Shown: positions 44,471 through 51,821 of the stretch, in pieces
How positions within the stretch are numbered: position 1 is the first letter of the stretch
Layout: each line of letters begins with the position of its first letter
Assembly (NCBI GenBank): GCA_017656185.1
Contig: JACDOK010000013.1
Span: 1-60,235 of the forward strand
DNA: 60,235 nt
Reading direction: 5' to 3'
From: Peptococcaceae bacterium
GTDB lineage: Bacteria > Bacillota > Desulfotomaculia > Desulfotomaculales > JACDOK01
Notes under the pieces: generated by a model
Told to the model about the DNA's origin: nothing
Seen by the model: only the letters and a program-made list of their open reading frames with translations
The model's database searches: none
Position numbers and translations under genes: made by a program

Positions 44471-45844
44471 CTAAACCATAATTGATTGCCCTCTGACATC
44501 CGCTATCGCCTCCATTAAGGCCTCGGACATTGTCCCACGAACCAATCCTGCTCCCGTATACGCCTTTTCTACCGGAACTTGTAAATGAACGGCCAAACTT
44601 GCGTTTACCAGAAGTTCGGACGCGGACCTTCCTATAATATGCACCCCTAGAATACGGCCCGTCAGGTGGTCGGCCACTACCTTCACCAAACCGTCGTCGT
44701 GCCCCCTTAAACAACCCCCCAATGTATCCCGGAAGGCGAATTTGCCGGTGCAAACATTGTAGCCCCGGGCCTGGGCCTGTTCCGTCGTAAGCCCGATACT
44801 GCCTGCCGGAGGGATGGTAAAAAGATAGAGAGGAACAATGTCCGGATCAAAATAACCTGGTACGCCCAAAATATGGTCAGCAGCCACTTCGCCCTGGTAG
44901 GCGGCACCCTGTGCCCCTACCGTTGTACCGGTGACCTCACCTACCGCATATATCCCGGGTACGGAGGTCTCCATTCTGTCATTGACCAAAACCTCTCCCC
45001 GGCGGCCCAATGTGATGCCTAACGCTTCTAACCCCATCCCAGTGGTCCGGGGCCATCGTTCATGGGCATTTACTATTTTTGTAACCATCATATTGATCCC
45101 TTCACCCAGGCAGCAGCGCCAACCACCAGGGCAATGGCGGACTTCCCGCAGTACAGTCCCTTCCAGGATGGTAACTCCCTGGCGCAGCAGGATATCGGAC
45201 ATCTCCGTTACCAAATCCCGGTCCATTCCCGGCAGAAACTCCCCGGGAACCGCCAGGGTCACCGCAACCCCCAGTTCTGCAAAAGTTGATGCCAGCGAAC
45301 AGGCTTCTGCATTACCCCCGAGCACCAGCATGCTTTCAGGCAAGTCCGTCAGGGCATAGGCTTCTTCAGGAGAAATAAAAGCAAGCCTCTCACCTGTTTC
45401 TTTTATATATGCCGCCGGAGTGGAACCACATGCCAATATAATATTGGCCGTGTCAAGGTATAACTCGTTGCCATTTTGTTTCACCAGTACAGTGGTATTT
45501 GTATATACGAAACCAAAACCAGGGTAGAAGTCGATACGGTTTCTCTCCAATAACGCGTATAACCGGTTCTGCAGTTCCTGCCACAATTTTTCTTTTCTAT
45601 TTTCAACCGCGGTCAAATCGATTACGCATTTAGATGTACCTCTCCCCAAAGGGGCATCGCGAAAATCCCTGTGTAAACCAGCGGTTGCGGACAAAAGTAA
45701 TGCGGGTACTAGGCGGTTTTTTAAGCAGGAACCGCCCAAATCATCCTTTTCTACTAAGGCCACCCTAGCCCCTGCACGCGCTGCCCGCACGGCTGCCGTA
45801 AAGCCTCCCAGGCCACTACCAATACACACAACGTCATACCGCAT
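44471..45844 (-). CDS. Dihydrolipoamide dehydrogenase-like flavoprotein lacking the redox cysteine pair
   Basis: About 457 residues with the full class I disulfide-reductase layout: FAD motif CIGSGLGGFTAAVRAARAG, NAD motif LVLGGNAEACSLASTFAELG near 175, second FAD motif PGIYAVGEVTG near 308, and a dimerisation domain. Where active members read GGTCLNxGCxP, this protein reads GGSCLKNRLVP, so the second cysteine is Leu. The C-terminal HPTxSE active-site His is also replaced (VRGTMSEAL). It should bind FAD and NAD(P)H but cannot do dithiol chemistry. Lying between the glutamate synthase genes and glnA1, it may be the pyridine-nucleotide input for a GOGAT that lacks GltD. That role is inferred. 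ATG at 45844 has GGGG 9 bases upstream. Confidence 0.88.
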   Translation of the reverse strand: MRYDVVCIGSGLGGFTAAVRAARAGARVALVEKDDLGGSCLKNRLVPALLLSATAGLHRDFRDAPLGRGTSKCVIDLTAVENRKEKLWQELQNRLYALLERNRIDFYPGFGFVYTNTTVLVKQNGNELYLDTANIILACGSTPAAYIKETGERLAFISPEEAYALTDLPESMLVLGGNAEACSLASTFAELGVAVTLAVPGEFLPGMDRDLVTEMSDILLRQGVTILEGTVLREVRHCPGGWRCCLGEGINMMVTKIVNAHERWPRTTGMGLEALGITLGRRGEVLVNDRMETSVPGIYAVGEVTGTTVGAQGAAYQGEVAADHILGVPGYFDPDIVPLYLFTIPPAGSIGLTTEQAQARGYNVCTGKFAFRDTLGGCLRGHDDGLVKVVADHLTGRILGVHIIGRSASELLVNASLAVHLQVPVEKAYTGAGLVRGTMSEALMEAIADVRGQSIMV

Positions 45845-45863
45845 GCCAGTCATCCCCTTTCAG

Positions 45864-46640
45864 TTAGCTGACATACAACCGACCATAGGGGCGATGAGAA
45901 ACCGGCAGCAGCTTGGTGTACTGATCCTTTTTCAACTCGGCGGCGTCCACTCCAAAGTAATTACCGAATTCGTCCAATAAGCCCCCGAGCAGTTTCCAAT
46001 CTTGGTCATTAAGGTCGAACATCTGTACTTCTTTACCCAAGAGATGTTCAGCAACCCTACCGCGTAGATAGATCACCCCCCCGTGCATACCGGTAGCCAG
46101 GTAATCACCGGTAAGAGGCTGCCCCGGTAAGCGGTCCAGGCCAAGTACGACCAGTACCCCCCCGGCCATATACTCACCACAGAAAGCACCGGCCCTTCCA
46201 CCGACCACCAGTACCGGAACCTGTTCGCGATACTCCTTCATGTGGATACCAACCCGGTACCCTACATCCCCTCGTACAAACAGGCGCCCGCCGCGCATTC
46301 CGTAGCCCAATACGTCACCCGCACTGCCGTCCACAATAACGGTACCGGAATTCATAGTGTTGGCAATGCCGTCCTGGCCGTTGCCGTGCACCCGAATGGT
46401 AGGCCCGTTCATAAAGACGGCCAGGTCGTTGCCCGGTACACCGTTTATTTCGATATAGGCAGGAGTAGAAATGCCGGCGCCAATATATCGTTGCCCGTTG
46501 ACATTGTCCAAAATAATTTCTCTATACCCGGCACTGAGCGCGGCGCGGATAGTCTCGTTCAATTGGCGGTGATGCATCCCCTGGGCATCTATCCGGTACG
46601 GTTCAACCGCCTCCACCCGGTTTCTCAGCTCACATCCCAT
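45864..46640 (-). CDS. Glutamate synthase GXGXG (alpha-subunit C-terminal) domain protein
   Basis: 258 residues forming the right-handed beta-helix that closes the large subunit of glutamate synthase, encoded here as its own gene as in archaeal-type enzymes. Repeated glycine-rich turns: YIGAGISTPAYIEINGVPGN, VHGNGQDGIANTMNSGTVIV, GDVLGYGMRGGRLFVRGD, VGGRAGAFCGEYMAGGVLVVL, GMHGGVIYLRG. Located 18 bp after the FMN subunit gene and 19 bp before the flavoprotein gene. It packs against the FMN subunit; no catalytic residues of its own. Confidence 0.93.
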   Translation of the reverse strand: MGCELRNRVEAVEPYRIDAQGMHHRQLNETIRAALSAGYREIILDNVNGQRYIGAGISTPAYIEINGVPGNDLAVFMNGPTIRVHGNGQDGIANTMNSGTVIVDGSAGDVLGYGMRGGRLFVRGDVGYRVGIHMKEYREQVPVLVVGGRAGAFCGEYMAGGVLVVLGLDRLPGQPLTGDYLATGMHGGVIYLRGRVAEHLLGKEVQMFDLNDQDWKLLGGLLDEFGNYFGVDAAELKKDQYTKLLPVSHRPYGRLYVS

Positions 46641-46658
46641 ATCTTACTCCATACCTCC

Positions 46659-48254
46659 TTATCGTCCCGCGGGCTTGACACCCAGAATTTCCAAGTCCTG
46701 TTCACTCAAGCCCACACCGCGCAAGCGCAGCCGGCTGCCCCGCAAACTTTCGATCGCATTGATCCCTAATGATCCGAGAATTTCTTTCAACTCCAGGGCC
46801 CAACCCCGCAGCAGGTTCGCCAACCGCTGTCCCGCCTCTTCAGGATTAAGGTGCCGGGTCAATTCCGGTCGTTGGGTGGCGATACCCCAGGAACAGTTAC
46901 CGCTAAAACACTGCTGGCAGACGTGGCAGCCCATCGCGATAAGGGCCGCTGTTCCAATAGCCACAGCATCGGCCCCGAGGGCGATAGCCTTGGCTACATC
47001 ACCACTGTGGCGGATGCCGCCGGCCGCAATCAGTGAAACCTGGTTGCGAATACCTTCCTGCCGCAAACGATCATCAACGGCCGCCAGGGCCAGTTCAATC
47101 GGAATACCTACGTGATCACGGATTATCATCGGCGTCGCACCCGTACCACCGCGGAAGCCGTCTATATAGATCACATCGGCCCCGGCCCGGGCAATCCCGC
47201 TGGCTATGGCAGCCACGTTGTGAACGGCGGCAATTTTGACCCCTACCGGCTTGGTATAAGCTGTGGCTTCTTTTAGGGCTGAGATCAGCTGGGCCAGGTC
47301 TTCAATGGAATAGATATCATGATGGGGCGCCGGGGACAGGGCGTCGGAACCGACGGGGATCATACGCGTGCGCGATACTTCTTCATCCACTTTTTCACCC
47401 GGCAGGTGCCCCCCAATACCCGGCTTGGCACCCTGACCGATTTTGATTTCCAACATCGCCGCCCGTTCCAGGTACTCAGGGTTGACACCAAAGCGTCCTG
47501 AAGCCACCTGACCGATGATATGGTCAGCATAGGGATAAAGGTCACGGTGCATTCCGCCTTCTCCCGTATTCATCAATACCCCGCACTCCTTGGCGGCCAT
47601 CGCCAGGGCTTTTTGAGCGTTAAGGCTGATCGCACCGTACGACATAGCGGCAAAAACGATTGGTATTTCAAGCTTGACCTGCGGGGTAAGCTTGGTTTTC
47701 AGCACCGGCTCCCCGTCGGAATCCTGTTCGATTTCCAGAGCCTTGGGACGTGACCCCAGGTAGGTCCGCAGCTCCATCGGCTCACGCAGAGGGTCGATAG
47801 AAGGGTTGGTAACCTGGCAGGCATCCAGCACCAGGTGATCAAAATAACTGAAATAAGGTTTATCGTTGCCGGAACCGGTAAGAATCATCCCGCCGGACTC
47901 AGCCTGTTTAACGATATTCTTCTGATAATGCGGCAACCAGTAGTGGTTGGCTTTATAGGCCAACGGGTTGGGTTCAATATTGATGGCCCCTTCGGGACAA
48001 TGGGTTACACAGTAGTGACACTGGACACATTTCCTGTTATCAGCCACCACCCTGTCCGGGACATATTCTTCAACATGCGCGATAACCTTCTGCAAATCCT
48101 CGGTACTTCCCTGAAATAACTCTTTCGCCCGGTGCCAAAAACTATGTTCAAAACTAAGCGCTCCAAAACCGCAATTTCTCACGCAGCGACCACAGCGGCG
48201 GCACCGGTCTTGGTCAATACGTACGATATATTCCGGCGGCAATAAGCTCCTCAT
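46659..48254 (-). CDS. gltB: Glutamate synthase FMN/Fe-S subunit (archaeal-type split GOGAT)
   Basis: About 531 residues. N-terminal ferredoxin domain with two 4Fe-4S motifs (CRRCGRCVRNCGFG near 22-35 and CVQCHYCVTHCPEG near 80), then the FMN-binding glutamate synthase barrel: PIVFAAMSYGAISLNAQKA, NTGEGGMHRDL, KIGQGAKPGIGGHLPGEKV, IDGFRGGTGATPMI, GGIRHSGDVAKAIALGADAV, and the 3Fe-4S-like CHVCQQCFSGNC. It receives ammonia from the glutaminase subunit and electrons for reducing 2-oxoglutarate. ATG at 48254 overlaps the glutaminase stop by 4 bp with AGGAGG 9 bases upstream; the longer frame is discarded. Confidence 0.95.
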   Translation of the reverse strand: MRSLLPPEYIVRIDQDRCRRCGRCVRNCGFGALSFEHSFWHRAKELFQGSTEDLQKVIAHVEEYVPDRVVADNRKCVQCHYCVTHCPEGAINIEPNPLAYKANHYWLPHYQKNIVKQAESGGMILTGSGNDKPYFSYFDHLVLDACQVTNPSIDPLREPMELRTYLGSRPKALEIEQDSDGEPVLKTKLTPQVKLEIPIVFAAMSYGAISLNAQKALAMAAKECGVLMNTGEGGMHRDLYPYADHIIGQVASGRFGVNPEYLERAAMLEIKIGQGAKPGIGGHLPGEKVDEEVSRTRMIPVGSDALSPAPHHDIYSIEDLAQLISALKEATAYTKPVGVKIAAVHNVAAIASGIARAGADVIYIDGFRGGTGATPMIIRDHVGIPIELALAAVDDRLRQEGIRNQVSLIAAGGIRHSGDVAKAIALGADAVAIGTAALIAMGCHVCQQCFSGNCSWGIATQRPELTRHLNPEEAGQRLANLLRGWALELKEILGSLGINAIESLRGSRLRLRGVGLSEQDLEILGVKPAGR

Positions 48255-49351
48255 TGAGCTGATCCTCCTTCCAATTCCACTATCACCGGTTCGCCTCCCC
48301 AAACGGCCCGCACTTCATCAGGTTCGCCGAAGATCCGGCGCAGAGCACTCTCTTCACTACCCATCAGGACAAAATCACCCTTGCGGGCATACACCAGGGG
48401 ACGCAGCTTGATACGGTCATTAAGCCCGATTAAACCTTTACCATGAGCGACAATAATGCTGAAAGGACCGTTGAGCAAAGCGGAACCGTAAACCTGTCTG
48501 AGCGCGGTATAAAGCCGGCGTTGTGGTTCAGGCATGCGGTCGATGTCTTTCCAAAACGGCGCGGCCAATACCCGGCAGACCAATTCCAATGGTAGATCAT
48601 GGCGCCGGTGCAAGAGGTCAAAAAGATAGGCCACGACTTCCGTATCGGTCTGTAACTCAAGACGATAGCGGAACATCTCCAGGTAGCGCTTGTTGGCCCC
48701 GTAAGACGATATCTCACCGTTATGAACCACGGACCAATCTAAAAGGCCAAGGGGATGTGCCCCACCCCACCATCCGGGAGTATTGGTCGGGAAACGGCCA
48801 TGAGCGGTCCAAAGGTAACCCTCGTACTCCTCAAGGCGGTAAAAAGCAGCTATGTCCTCGGGGAATCCCACTCCCTTAAAGACCCCCATATTTTTACCGG
48901 AAGATGCCACGTAAGCCCTATCGCAGTGTTTGTTGATCTTCATGACTACGGAAGTTACCAGGTTCCCTTCTGCGGTGGAGGAACAACCAACCGCCTTTTC
49001 GGGCCGCACCCTTGCAAAATAGCGCCAAACAGCCGGGGGGTTTTCAATCCCGATGACCTTCCGGGTCGGAATCGGTTCACTCCGGTCGATCAAGAAATTT
49101 TGGCGCAGTAACTCTTCGGCATCCAACCTGCCCTGCTCTGTTTCACAAAGCAGGTGAAAGGCATAATGGTCCTTAAACTCGGGATAAATGCCGTAAGCCG
49201 CAAAACCGCCACCCAGGCCGTTCGACCGCTCACGCATACAGGCAATCGATTGGGTAATGGCTTCACCGTTAATGCATCGTCCCTTGACATTTAGAATAGC
49301 GCTGACCGCACACCCCGACGGGATGCGTACTTCCCCTTCCCTTAACAACAA
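48251..49351 (-). CDS. Glutamate synthase glutaminase (class II amidotransferase) subunit
   Basis: 366 residues. Releases ammonia from glutamine for the FMN subunit encoded just downstream. Ntn-type GATase signatures: catalytic-type Cys in RIPSGCAVSAI (Cys14, so a 13-residue propeptide must be removed if it is the nucleophile), WTAHGRFPTNTPGWWGGAHP, and WSVVHNGEISSYGANKRYLE. TTG start at 49351 with AAGGCAGG about 7 bases upstream. First gene of the glutaminase, FMN subunit, GXGXG, flavoprotein, glnA1 operon. The 150-bp spacer above it contains the glnA2 terminator and a small hairpin. Confidence 0.93.
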   Translation of the reverse strand: MLLREGEVRIPSGCAVSAILNVKGRCINGEAITQSIACMRERSNGLGGGFAAYGIYPEFKDHYAFHLLCETEQGRLDAEELLRQNFLIDRSEPIPTRKVIGIENPPAVWRYFARVRPEKAVGCSSTAEGNLVTSVVMKINKHCDRAYVASSGKNMGVFKGVGFPEDIAAFYRLEEYEGYLWTAHGRFPTNTPGWWGGAHPLGLLDWSVVHNGEISSYGANKRYLEMFRYRLELQTDTEVVAYLFDLLHRRHDLPLELVCRVLAAPFWKDIDRMPEPQRRLYTALRQVYGSALLNGPFSIIVAHGKGLIGLNDRIKLRPLVYARKGDFVLMGSEESALRRIFGEPDEVRAVWGGEPVIVELEGGSAQ

Positions 49352-49441
49352 GTAACACCTGCCTTCTTTAGCTTAATTGTCATCATTGACAAAACCGGCT
49401 CTATAACTAAGTTCTAGCTCTTTCGCCGGTTCTCCGCCGGT

Positions 49442-49481
49442 AAGAAAAAGAAGCCCTTGCCGGGCGTATTCCCCGGCAGGG
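49442..49481 (-). terminator. Intrinsic terminator after glnA2
   Basis: Minus strand CCCTGCCGGG pairs with CCCGGCAAGGG (one bulge) and is followed by CTTCTTTTTCTTA. It separates the ANTAR1-glnA2 unit from the glutamate synthase genes, though read-through remains possible. Confidence 0.8.
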
Positions 49482-49523
49482 TAGAAAATAATATTATAGT
49501 TAATTAAATAAGCAGTTGATGAT

Positions 49524-50852
49524 TTAGTATTTGGTGAGGTACTCACGCACCTCCCATTCGTGAACCTGCATCCGGTAACAATCCCATTCCTGCGTCTTAG
49601 CTTCGACAAATTTCTCAAAGACGTGATCGCCGAGAGCATTGATAATTACCTGATCCTGCTTCAATTCGTCCAGAGCTTCTTTTAAGCTGCCCGGTAAGCT
49701 CGGGATGCCCATCTCTTCCCGCTGTTCCGTAGTTAAGTGGTAAATATCCATCTCGCTCTGTTTCGGCGGCTGGATCTTGTTCTTAATCCCGTCAAGCCCC
49801 GCTGCCAGCATCGCTGCCAGAGCCAGGTAAGGATTACAAGACGGATCGGGGTTGCGCAGCTCAACGCGTGTGGAGAGACCCCGCTTGGCCGGAATACGAA
49901 TGAGAGCACTCCGGTTGGCCTGGGCCCAGGCCAGGTAGACCGGCGCCTCGTAACCCGGAACCAGTCTCTTGTAGGAGTTAACCGTGGAGTTGGTTACTGC
50001 CGTCAGTGCACGGGCGTGTTTTAAAAGCCCGCCCACATAGTAGTAACATTCCTGGCTGAGCTGGTCGGGTGTACTGGGATCATAAAAGGCATTTTCGCCG
50101 TTTTTAAATAAGGACTGGTTCGTATGCATACCGGAACCATTAATGCCGAATACCGGTTTTGGCATAAAGGTGGCGTGCAGGCCGTGACGTTGGGCTATGG
50201 TACGTACGACAAATTTGAAAGTGACAATTTTATCGGCACAATCCAGGGCATCGCTGTATTTGAAGTCGATTTCATGCTGGCCGGGCGCCACCTCGTGGTG
50301 CGACATCTCAATTTCGAATCCCATTTCCTCCAAGGCCATTACGATTTCACGCCGCGCATTTTCACCCTTGTCGACGGGAGCCAGATCAAAATAACCTGCC
50401 TGGTCATGGGTTTCCAAGAGCGGCCGCCCCTCGTTGTCTACGTGAAACAGGAAAAACTCCAGTTCCGGACCGACATACATCGTGTAGCCCATCTTCTTGG
50501 CTTCGGCCAACACCCTCCTCAAGGTCTGCCGGGGGCAGCCGGCAAACGGTGATCCATCGGGGTTGTAAACGTCGCAGATCAAACGCGCCACGGCCCCATC
50601 ACGCGGCCGCCACGGGAAAATAGTGAAAGTATTAGGGTCCGGCCTCAAGTACATATCAGATTCATGAATTCGCGTGAAACCGTGAATGGATGAACCATCA
50701 AACATTAGTTCCCCATCAAGAGCTTTTTCGAGTTGTTCCACGGGAATGGCGACGTTCTTAAGAACGCCGAGGACGTCGGTAAACTGCAGTCTTACGAATT
50801 TGACACCCAGCTGCCGCGCCTTTTCCATAATCTCCTGTTTTTGTTGTTCCAC
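49524..50852 (-). CDS. glnA: Glutamine synthetase type I (copy 2)
   Basis: 442 residues and close to copy 1 along its full length. Intact motifs: [90 protein letters not shown]. The adenylylation loop tyrosine region of enterobacterial GlnA is absent, as in GSI-alpha enzymes controlled by feedback and protein partners. ATG at 50852 preceded by AAAGGAG at about 12 bases. It lies 157 bp below the ANTAR1 regulator gene in the same transcription unit, whose leader carries the antitermination element. Confidence 0.96.
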   Translation of the reverse strand: MEQQKQEIMEKARQLGVKFVRLQFTDVLGVLKNVAIPVEQLEKALDGELMFDGSSIHGFTRIHESDMYLRPDPNTFTIFPWRPRDGAVARLICDVYNPDGSPFAGCPRQTLRRVLAEAKKMGYTMYVGPELEFFLFHVDNEGRPLLETHDQAGYFDLAPVDKGENARREIVMALEEMGFEIEMSHHEVAPGQHEIDFKYSDALDCADKIVTFKFVVRTIAQRHGLHATFMPKPVFGINGSGMHTNQSLFKNGENAFYDPSTPDQLSQECYYYVGGLLKHARALTAVTNSTVNSYKRLVPGYEAPVYLAWAQANRSALIRIPAKRGLSTRVELRNPDPSCNPYLALAAMLAAGLDGIKNKIQPPKQSEMDIYHLTTEQREEMGIPSLPGSLKEALDELKQDQVIINALGDHVFEKFVEAKTQEWDCYRMQVHEWEVREYLTKY

Positions 50853-50886
50853 CTTTGATTACTCCTTTCTAAGATTTTGATGGTTT

Positions 50887-50971
50887 CCTCAAGGTTCTTG
50901 TAAGAGTGAACCTCCTGAGGATTTCTTTATTGAAAAGGCGCCTTCGCCGTGCTAAGGTCCCTCGTCGGACC
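50887..50971 (-). other. Hairpins between ANTAR1 and glnA2
   Basis: Two stems on the minus strand: GGTCC-GACGAG-GGACC (50956-50971) and a larger CCTCA(GG)AGGTTC / GAACCTTGAGG (50887-50920) just before the glnA2 ribosome site. A GGCG-AAGG-CGCC stem lies between them. None has a following T run, and the hexaloop starts with G, so they do not fit the ANTAR consensus. They may affect mRNA processing or glnA2 translation. Confidence 0.45.
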
Positions 50972-51009
50972 AGGTCATCACTTTCCAGCATTTTAAGAGA
51001 GCGCTCCCT

Positions 51010-51591
51010 TTAATCCAAACTATGGGCCAGAATAATGGCCTCAGCCACAGCGCGCATCGAAATGCGCTTGTTCATGCTCTGCTTTTGAATTTTGCGAAAG
51101 GCTTCGGCTTCCGTCAGCCCGAGAGTATGCATCAAAATCCCCTTGGCCTTTTCTACAATTTTTCTTGTTTCCAGCTTCTCTTGCAGTTCTTTTACCTGCT
51201 CCTCCAACCGTACAACTTCAGAATAATTGGACAGGGCGATTTCCACTGTAGGGATCAGGGAAGCCTCACCAACCGGTTTGACAAGATAGCCGAAGGCACC
51301 GGCCAGTTTTGCTTCTTCCAATGTTGCGTGGTCGTAATTACTGCTGATTAATACCACCGGAGCAAGTTTATCGTCGGAAACAATACGTGCAAGTTCCAAC
51401 CCACTCATAGCCGGTAAAAATACCTCTGCAATAACCAGGTCGGGCTGGCGAACACGGATAAGTTTTAAAGCTGTTATACCGTCGGTGGCTTCCCCGATGA
51501 TTAAAAACTCGGCCGCCTGCAGCATTGCCCCTATATTTTTCCGAGAAGCGTCATCATTAATCGCAATGACAACGCGGTGCTGCCTGGGCAC
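51010..51591 (-). CDS. REC-ANTAR transcription antiterminator (ANTAR1)
   Basis: 193 residues. N-terminal receiver-like domain (RVVIAINDDASRKNIGAML, DLVIAEVFLPAMSGLELA) in which the phospho-acceptor Asp position reads Glu (AEVFLP), so phosphorylation is doubtful; the beta-5 Lys is kept (GYLVKPVG). A coiled coil (EEQVKELQEKLETRKIVEKA) leads to the RNA-binding ANTAR domain KAKGILMHTLGLTEAEAFRKIQKQSMNKRISMRAVAEAIILAH. The start is a GTG or ATG-equivalent at 51591 after AGGAGGTAGGGG. Its own leader (51657-51737) has an ANTAR hexaloop pair overlapping a terminator, so it probably autoregulates and controls glnA2. Known relative in principle: NitR-like regulators of clostridial glnA. Confidence 0.93.
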   Translation of the reverse strand: MPRQHRVVIAINDDASRKNIGAMLQAAEFLIIGEATDGITALKLIRVRQPDLVIAEVFLPAMSGLELARIVSDDKLAPVVLISSNYDHATLEEAKLAGAFGYLVKPVGEASLIPTVEIALSNYSEVVRLEEQVKELQEKLETRKIVEKAKGILMHTLGLTEAEAFRKIQKQSMNKRISMRAVAEAIILAHSLD

Positions 51592-51656
51592 AAACCCCTA
51601 CCTCCTAACCACACTGTCATGCTTAATATGTCTTTTATCGTTCGGCAGCAATCTTA

Positions 51657-51702
51657 AAACAAAAAGCCCTCACACAAACCCCGAAAGAGGTCTGCTGAGG
51701 GC
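51657..51702 (-). terminator. Attenuator terminator in the ANTAR1-glnA2 leader
   Basis: Minus strand GCCCTCA (51702-51696) pairs with TGAGGGC (51672-51666), with an inner CAGACC/GGGTTTG stem, followed by TTTTTGTTTT. It lies about 65 bp before the ANTAR1 start. Its 5' arm shares bases 51700-51702 with the second ANTAR hairpin, so the two folds exclude each other. Confidence 0.85.
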
Positions 51703-51737
51703 ACCATTGCCATTACCGAACACTTCATTGTATCCGG
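51700..51737 (-). promoter_or_regulatory. ANTAR antitermination RNA element of ANTAR1-glnA2
   Basis: Two hairpins with six-base loops and a 4-nt linker. P1: CCGGATAC-AATGAA-GTGTTCGG (51737-51716, 8 bp including two G-U). P2: GGC-AATGGT-GCC (51711-51700). Both loops have A at position 1 and G at position 4, the bases recognised by ANTAR domains. Binding of an ANTAR protein would hold P2 and prevent the terminator. Confidence 0.82.
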
Positions 51738-51771
51738 AACCGTACTATTAATTTTATTTAATTTTATTTGT

Positions 51772-51800
51772 AGTATATACAGTTAATTAGTTAAGATCAA
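51772..51800 (-). promoter_or_regulatory. Promoter of the ANTAR1-glnA2 unit
   Basis: TTGATC (51800-51795), 17-bp spacer, TATACT (51777-51772) on the minus strand. The start would fall near 51765, giving an AT-rich stretch before ANTAR hairpin P1. Confidence 0.7.
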
Positions 51801-51821
51801 TACTTTGACGAAAAGTATACA

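Noticed and set aside
50887-50971. A third ANTAR element before glnA2
   Set aside because: The only six-base loop (GACGAG) begins with G, the neighbour is a tetraloop, and no terminator overlaps.
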